This document shows, in pieces, positions 59,004-64,000 of a stretch of DNA of 64,000 bases; the stretch's first letter is position 1, and every line of letters starts with the position of its first letter. Source of the DNA: Kryptolebias marmoratus (taxonomy: Eukaryota; Chordata; Actinopteri; Cyprinodontiformes; Rivulidae); contig NC_051452.1 in assembly GCF_001649575.2 (NCBI RefSeq), positions 2,457,846 through 2,521,845 of the forward strand. The letters are read 5' to 3'. The notes beneath the pieces are model-generated. The model saw only the letters and a list, made by a program, of their open reading frames with translations, was not told the origin of the DNA and did no database searches. Both the position numbers and the translations under genes were made by a program.

Positions 59004-59260
59004 CTATGTATTTGATACATTGTGGGGACAATTTTCCTAACATATACTACCTTGTGAGGACCAACTGATCCTTGTGGGGACCAAAGCCTGGTCCCCACAA
59101 GGAGATATGATGTTTTTGGGTTAGGGGTTCGGTTTAGGACTAAGGTTTGGTTTAGGGTTAGCTATGTACTGGTAATGGTTAGGGTTAGGGTCAGGGTTAG
59201 GCTGTAGTTAGGGTGTAGAAATGAATGGAAGTCAATGGAAAGTCCTTGCAAAGATAGAGA
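59004..59260 (+). repeat. gtggggacc / TTAGGG-like fish repeat with perfect hairpin
   Basis: Contains four gtg(a/g)gga-type units, a perfect 14-bp hairpin, then degenerate telomere-like ttagggtt repeats (about 59115-59215) and gaatggaagtcaatgg. This combination is a common fish interspersed repeat by memory. Not a telomere: the repeats are degenerate and flanked by ordinary sequence. Confidence 0.6.
59069..59103. repeat. Perfect 14-bp inverted repeat, 7-base loop
   Basis: tccttgtggggacc (59069-59082) and ggtccccacaagga (59090-59103) are exact complements. Could form a stable hairpin in RNA or single-stranded DNA. Confidence 0.9.
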
Positions 59261-60282
59261 GACATAACATGTGTGTGTGGATGGGTAAATGAGGGCACAG
59301 ATTGTGTTCTAAAGCAAAACCATATGTGTTGCTTTCCTTTTTTTATTTTTTGCTGTGTTAGCTAGAAAGGTACTTTGTATTCAAGTATTCAATTTGCCAT
59401 TTACCATTTATCCAGTACCTGTGTATAGTTCTTATAATATCAAGCCTTTATAATGTGCACAGGTTGTGGCTTAGCATTTTCAGACGATGCAAGAAAAGTC
59501 TTAAAAGTAATGTGTTTATCATTTCTTTGTAGTTTTCTATATTAATTTAATCACAAGTTTAAATTAGGGTTGACAAAGGCATTAATACAACCCCAAAGCA
59601 TCACAGACCTTTGTCTTTTAACTTGCTGTTGTGAGTTATTTACTTTATAATTACACATAGGACTCGGTGATTGACAGGTGAAGAGAATTCAAGTAATTCA
59701 AGTTTCACATGACTTGGAAAGTCAATCTCGATTTCTTCCCGATGGAGTGATATCATAATCCTCATTTATCTTGTTCTCTCTGAGGCAAATGTAGGACACA
59801 CAACTACACTAACAAAAAAATATTATCTTCACAGATGAACAATATTTTCAAAACGGGGTAGGCATTCTGGCTTCTAGTATTTTTCTCTGGTTTGCTGTGA
59901 CAAAACCACACGATACCTCAGTTACATTTACAATTTTCAGCCTCAAAAAGCAGAGTGGGGGTTGTTATCAACAGTAAAGAGGGCCTAGCACATAAAAGAT
60001 CTGTAGGCGTAAAAAAAAAGAATTGGTTTGAAAATCACTGAAATTTTACAATGAATCATCTTACAGTGTGTCCTGTACAGAGCCGTAGTGTTCCAACTGA
60101 TTAGTTATAAGCCTAAGTGCTCTCAATAAACCATTCTGGTGCTCCTCATGTTAAGCGTCTGAAGGTGCAACCCTTAAGAATCATGAGAAGTCAAAGGCAC
60201 CTTTGCTTGGCCAGTGAAGGATTTTTCAGATGTACGCAGGCGAGAAGAAAATGGGACCTGGTAAAGTGGCGTTTCACATCAT
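59261..60282. other. Unique AT-rich non-coding DNA
   Basis: Nothing recognised. Confidence 0.5.
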
Positions 60283-60906
60283 CAGTGGTGGACAGTAACA
60301 GAGTACATTTACTTGATTACTGTACTTAAGTACATTTTTTGAGAATCTTTACTTTACTTGAGTAATTTTTTTTGGGGGGGACTTATAACTTTCACTCCAC
60401 TACATTTCAAAAAAACAAATATTGTACTTTCGATTCCACTACATTTCTAGGAAGCTGGTCGTTACTTCGTGGTAATAGATTTAATCTTAAACCTCGGCTC
60501 CAGAGTAAAAGTGTGAGGAGAATCAAGATTCTCTGGTTCGGTGTGTTTTTAGGCAAAAAAATCCTTATTTTTTTGTGGCATTTTTATGGTAAAGTTCTTT
60601 CCAGGTGGTGTAGAAGTTGCAGCAGAGTCATCGATACATCAGGTGGTTTCTGAAAGTTACAAGCTTCTGCAAAATTACTCAGCAACATGCTGATATGAGA
60701 AAATTTAATTTGTATTTTTGAATACTTAAGTACTTTTAAATGCATGTACTTTTGAATACTTAAGTATTTTCAAAAGTGAGTACTTCAGTACTTTAACTTG
60801 AGTACATTTTTGACTGAGCAACTTTTACTTGTAGTTGAGTAAGATCTGACCATGAGTATCAATACTTTTACTCAAGTACTATAGTTGAGTACTTCGTCCA
60901 CCACTG
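60283..60906. mobile_element. Non-autonomous hAT element with gtacttaagta-rich arms
   Basis: Ends cagtggtggac and gtccaccactg are perfect 11-bp inverted repeats. The flanking 8-bp duplication cacatcat is exact. Subterminal regions are packed with gagtac and acttaagtac words in both orientations. The 93-codon plus frame inside is not a transposase. A common fish repeat family by memory. Confidence 0.93.
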
Positions 60907-61289
60907 CACATCATCCAGAGGGTGATGCATCACGCTGAATTAAAACCATTCTGAAAAGGGTTAGGAGTTGTAATCATTGAATGACACACATGTATGCATG
61001 TACATGTATTTAAAAATAAAATGTAAAAGAACTTTGGGATAAAATAGTCGACCTTTAATGCATCCGCACTGCTCTGACATTCACAACTGTGAGATTTGGG
61101 CATCTCATCTTGGGCATGTCCCAGATCATTTCTTAATTAAACAGTTTCTCCTTGACTCTGCCCTGTGAAACCCTTGTGGTTTAGCCATGGCGTCCAGAAA
61201 CCGTGTCCTAAATCTTTCATGTCCTTCCAGAGGTCGCAATTTGCCCCGCCAAAGGTCACTCTGAGTATTTATTGCCCACTGCCTAAAGG
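60907..61289. other. Unique non-coding DNA
   Basis: Starts with the hAT target duplication; otherwise nothing recognised. Confidence 0.45.
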
Positions 61290-61920
61290 TGAGCGATAAT
61301 GATGTTGCCTGTTTGTTTGTGTGTCTTTCTGTTAGTTAAATATCTCATGAACCATTGGTCTGATTTTAATGAAACTTTCAGAAAACAGTCAGTTGGATAA
61401 ACCAACCCAGTTAGAGTTGGCCACCACAGCCAACTGACCATAGAAAACGCAATTTATTCAATCACTTTTACAGATTATAAGCTAATATTAGGTGGTGGTA
61501 GTTTGTTCATCTCCAAAGCATAATCCAAGCTTTAAACTTTAGCAACAACAGTTTGTCAACCCAGTTTGTCTGTGAGCAATATATCATATGAACCACTACA
61601 CAAATTTTAATGAAATCTTCAGAATTTGGTCCTTGGATGTTAATCTACAACAACCAAACCAACCGCCACAACCAAATGACCTTGGAAACAAAAAAAATTG
61701 GCTATAACTCAGTAAATTTGATAAATATTAAAAATTTAGTTTGGTAGTTGAGTCATTCCCAACACATGGAGTATGACATTTCTCAAAAACATGAGAGACC
61801 ACCTAAGATATGTTCAAGGTTTGACTCATAACTCTGTAAACTTTGAGCTTTGTCTTTATTTACAAATCATCATCTGTGGCGGGCAATATGCATTCTTTCA
61901 AGGACAGTAAAGCATATCAA
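61290..61920 (+). repeat. Unnamed interspersed repeat R2, copy E (longest)
   Basis: Contains tatctcatgaaccattgg, tctgattttaatgaaacttt, then ggccaccacagccaactgac. A second internal version follows: atatcatatgaaccactaca, attttaatgaaatcttcaga, aaccgccacaaccaaatgac. The copy therefore holds a direct tandem repeat of about 240 bp. It ends with ggcgggcaatatgcattc, shared with copy C. Confidence 0.65.
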
Positions 61921-63284
61921 ATTAAACATGATTAAAATATGACAAACAAAAACTTTTAAACCAAAATTTAGCTTGTAAATTGTTTTCTTAAAACTCCAAA
62001 TTACACTACATACATCAATGAATGTAAAACAAAAACTAGGAATAGTTCATTACACACAATTAAGTTAATTTCGCTTTGTCTGAAAAAAGACTGTTATAAT
62101 CATGATCATGCAATAATGTCACCTAAACTACGGCATGTTGAAGAAGGGTTTTTCACATCCTTTTTCAAATTTGCAAGTTTTTGTTTCCCCCCATTCTCGC
62201 TTGACAGATAGAACAATGAATGCTTGTATATTTTCAAACATGTATCCCACTGTTCGTTACCAATTATTCTAATTACATACTTTGCAAATGTACGGTTCTC
62301 TGGAGAAGCTTTTGTAGTGACAAACGAAGAGCTGCATGCACGGGCACTGCTTCCATTCTATCCTTAGCATTCTCTAAAAGCCCTTGGAGGGGGAAGTACT
62401 TGCTTTGTATGGCAAACAAGACTTTAGCGGATTAGGCTATAAAGCTATTCTGTGGTTAGAGGTCCTTTGACGTGGGGCACGTTCACCAAATCCTGAATCA
62501 CTGCTGCTGACATTTCATAAGCCTGCCAGCAAACAATGTGGAAATCAGTTAATGTGATGTACAATATGTGGACGGCATCCAACCAACTGTCAGCTGAAGA
62601 AAGTACTCTTTGTTTCCTGTACAAACATGCATGTGGAAATTATTTGTACTGTATTAAGGGATTGCATTCGGATTTACAGGGAGGCTGACATTTATTTCTT
62701 TTTATGTACAATTCATTATCTGTCCATTGTTTTGAAAATATTTTAAAGAGCTGTTAAATAGATAGAATGTATCCACTTTGCATCATTTTTATTTTTGCAT
62801 AAATTGAGAAAACTGAGAATGCATGTAGATATTATGTACTTTATTTATTCAGTTGCAGCACAGTTTTAATTTGTAAACAGACATTTTTACTTCATTTACA
62901 TTTAAAATAAACTAAAATAAAATCTAGTTTTCAAGGAACCAGTTTGCAAAACAATTCATAGACATAAACATAATGCTCTATTTAAAAAGAAAACAAAAAA
63001 TCCAGAAACGGCAAGAATATCACGTCTCCACCCCATTCTGAATTATGCAACTGTCTGGCTAAAACTGGTCTACTGACCTGGTTTTGACCTTTCTTTTAAA
63101 AAAAAAAAAAAATAACTTGGAGCCCTTCTCACCATTACAGCTGGTGGTGAAAAGACCTCGCTTCATCTTGTGACATATAAATAAGTGCAGAGAAGATTTC
63201 AGTCTCAAAGCCTGTTGTAGACGCACAGTTACAAGAAAATATACTGATTTTCACATTGAATCACCCAGGAATTTCCCAGGAAAA
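61921..63284. other. Unique AT-rich non-coding DNA
   Basis: Nothing recognised. Holds a poly-A tract near 63098-63112. Confidence 0.5.
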
Positions 63285-63600
63285 ATTGGGCACCAATTTG
63301 CTAAGAACAAAAAAATTCATTGTAACGTCATTGGACTGATGACATCATCATGTGATGTCATCATTAATGTACGTGGAGGAACTCACTGAGTCCAATCCTC
63401 CGCCTAATCTATAGGATCATGAAAGAATTGTAGGAGACGGCTCATGATCCTGATCACCACCAAAATTTTATCATTTGTTCTTTGTGACAATCTCATAATT
63501 TCCTGAAAATTTCAACAAAATTTGTTCATTACTTTTTGAGCAATTTTGTGCCCAGACAAACAAACACACGCTACCGAAAACATATACCTCCTTGGCAGAG
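63285..63600 (+). repeat. Interspersed fish repeat of unknown class (R3)
   Basis: The core tcaccaccaaaattttatca, cctgaaaatttcaacaaaat, ttactttttgagcaattt, then cagacaaacaaacacacgct and cctccttggcagagg resembles a repeat I know from many teleost genomes. Only one copy is in this window, so this rests on memory. A 10-bp perfect hairpin lies at 63338-63362. Confidence 0.45.
63338..63362. repeat. 10-bp perfect hairpin with CRE-like half-sites
   Basis: gatgacatca and tgatgtcatc are exact complements around a 5-base loop. Confidence 0.7.
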
Positions 63601-64000
63601 GTGAAAAAACAGCTGGGCATTTGTAGTTATTATTTAAAGTTTAAACAAAAATCATTGTAACTGTTTTAATTATCTTTGACTCTGCTGAGTTTTTCTCAAG
63701 TTGTGGTAAGAAAAACACGATTGCCTTCATTGTGGTTCTTTTTTTCCTTGTGCAACCTCCAATAGCATTCAAACTTATTTTTCCTGAGTTAAAATTCAGA
63801 TAATTTCCAACCTAATGCTACATTAAAAACTGTTTCGCTGTTGGTCGTTACACTTTGAATTTACCCTTTAAATTTACTCTCATGCCTAAGAGAGAGATTA
63901 GTTAGTATCTTACCGGGCTGCTACTGTTGGGAATTAGACACACAGAATTATGAGAAATTACGTAAATCTTTAATTGGAGTCGCACTGATTGTAAGTTTGT
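63601..64000. other. Unique AT-rich non-coding DNA to window end
   Basis: Nothing recognised. Confidence 0.5.

Noticed and set aside
59115..59215. Interstitial telomere or chromosome-fusion scar
   Set aside because: Repeats are degenerate, short, and embedded in a recognisable interspersed fish repeat.
1..64000. CRISPR arrays, bacterial operons, prophage or plasmid features
   Set aside because: No regularly spaced direct repeats, no ribosome-binding-site-led ORFs, and a vertebrate-type repeat landscape throughout.

Overview
This looks like nuclear DNA from a teleost fish. The composition is AT-rich overall, with no operon-like gene packing, no CRISPR and no ribosome-binding-site-linked ORFs. 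The repeats are typical of ray-finned fish: Tc1-like DNA transposons, Rex3-like RTE retrotransposons, other non-LTR retrotransposon debris, tRNA-derived SINEs, many short hAT elements with 8-bp target duplications, and long TA/TG microsatellites. The species cannot be named from this sequence.

I see no intact host protein-coding gene. The short ORFs (the longest about 170 codons) are chance frames, antisense readings of transposons, or transposon remnants. The window is best read as intergenic or long-intron DNA. Coding-derived material consists of a broken histone H3 copy fused to a LINE 3' end (42574-43012), a zinc-finger ORF in a hAT element that resembles the host protein CGGBP1 (19421-19858), a BED-finger remnant in another hAT element (46195-46390), Tc1 transposase debris and several reverse-transcriptase pieces.

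Layout. 1-2600: unique sequence with one GC-richer block. 2603-3388: a TA/TG microsatellite split by a hAT element. 3485-8700: unique sequence with a copy of unnamed repeat R1 and an inverted-repeat element at 6604-7054. 8711-19128: mostly unique, with an RTE scrap, a SINE and a copy of unnamed repeat R2. 19129-20098: a second copy of the 2672 element beside an inverted partial copy. 22526-23255: Rex3-like RTE. 23256-34170: mostly unique with two R2 copies. 34170-35700: Tc1-like element interrupted by a hAT element. 36311-36356: poly-C tract with a gap. 39911-40545: RTE, minus strand. 42574-43012: H3-LINE chimera. 44467-44679: palindromic MITE. 45841-46768: full sibling of the 34700 hAT element. 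46880-47680: LINE, minus strand. 49040-49600: a second Tc1-like element. 51000-53220: R1 copy, LINE, and a diverged repeat pair. 53836-54368 and 60283-60906: hAT elements with exact target duplications. 55850-56460: candidate conserved non-coding block. 57600-59260: unexplained ORF debris, a SINE, a hairpin and telomere-like repeats. 61290-63600: two more interspersed repeats.

Six elements carry 8-bp (or 7-of-8) target duplications with hAT-type termini, so hAT activity has shaped this locus most visibly. Family names come from remembered sequence features and copy-to-copy comparison inside the window; no database was searched.
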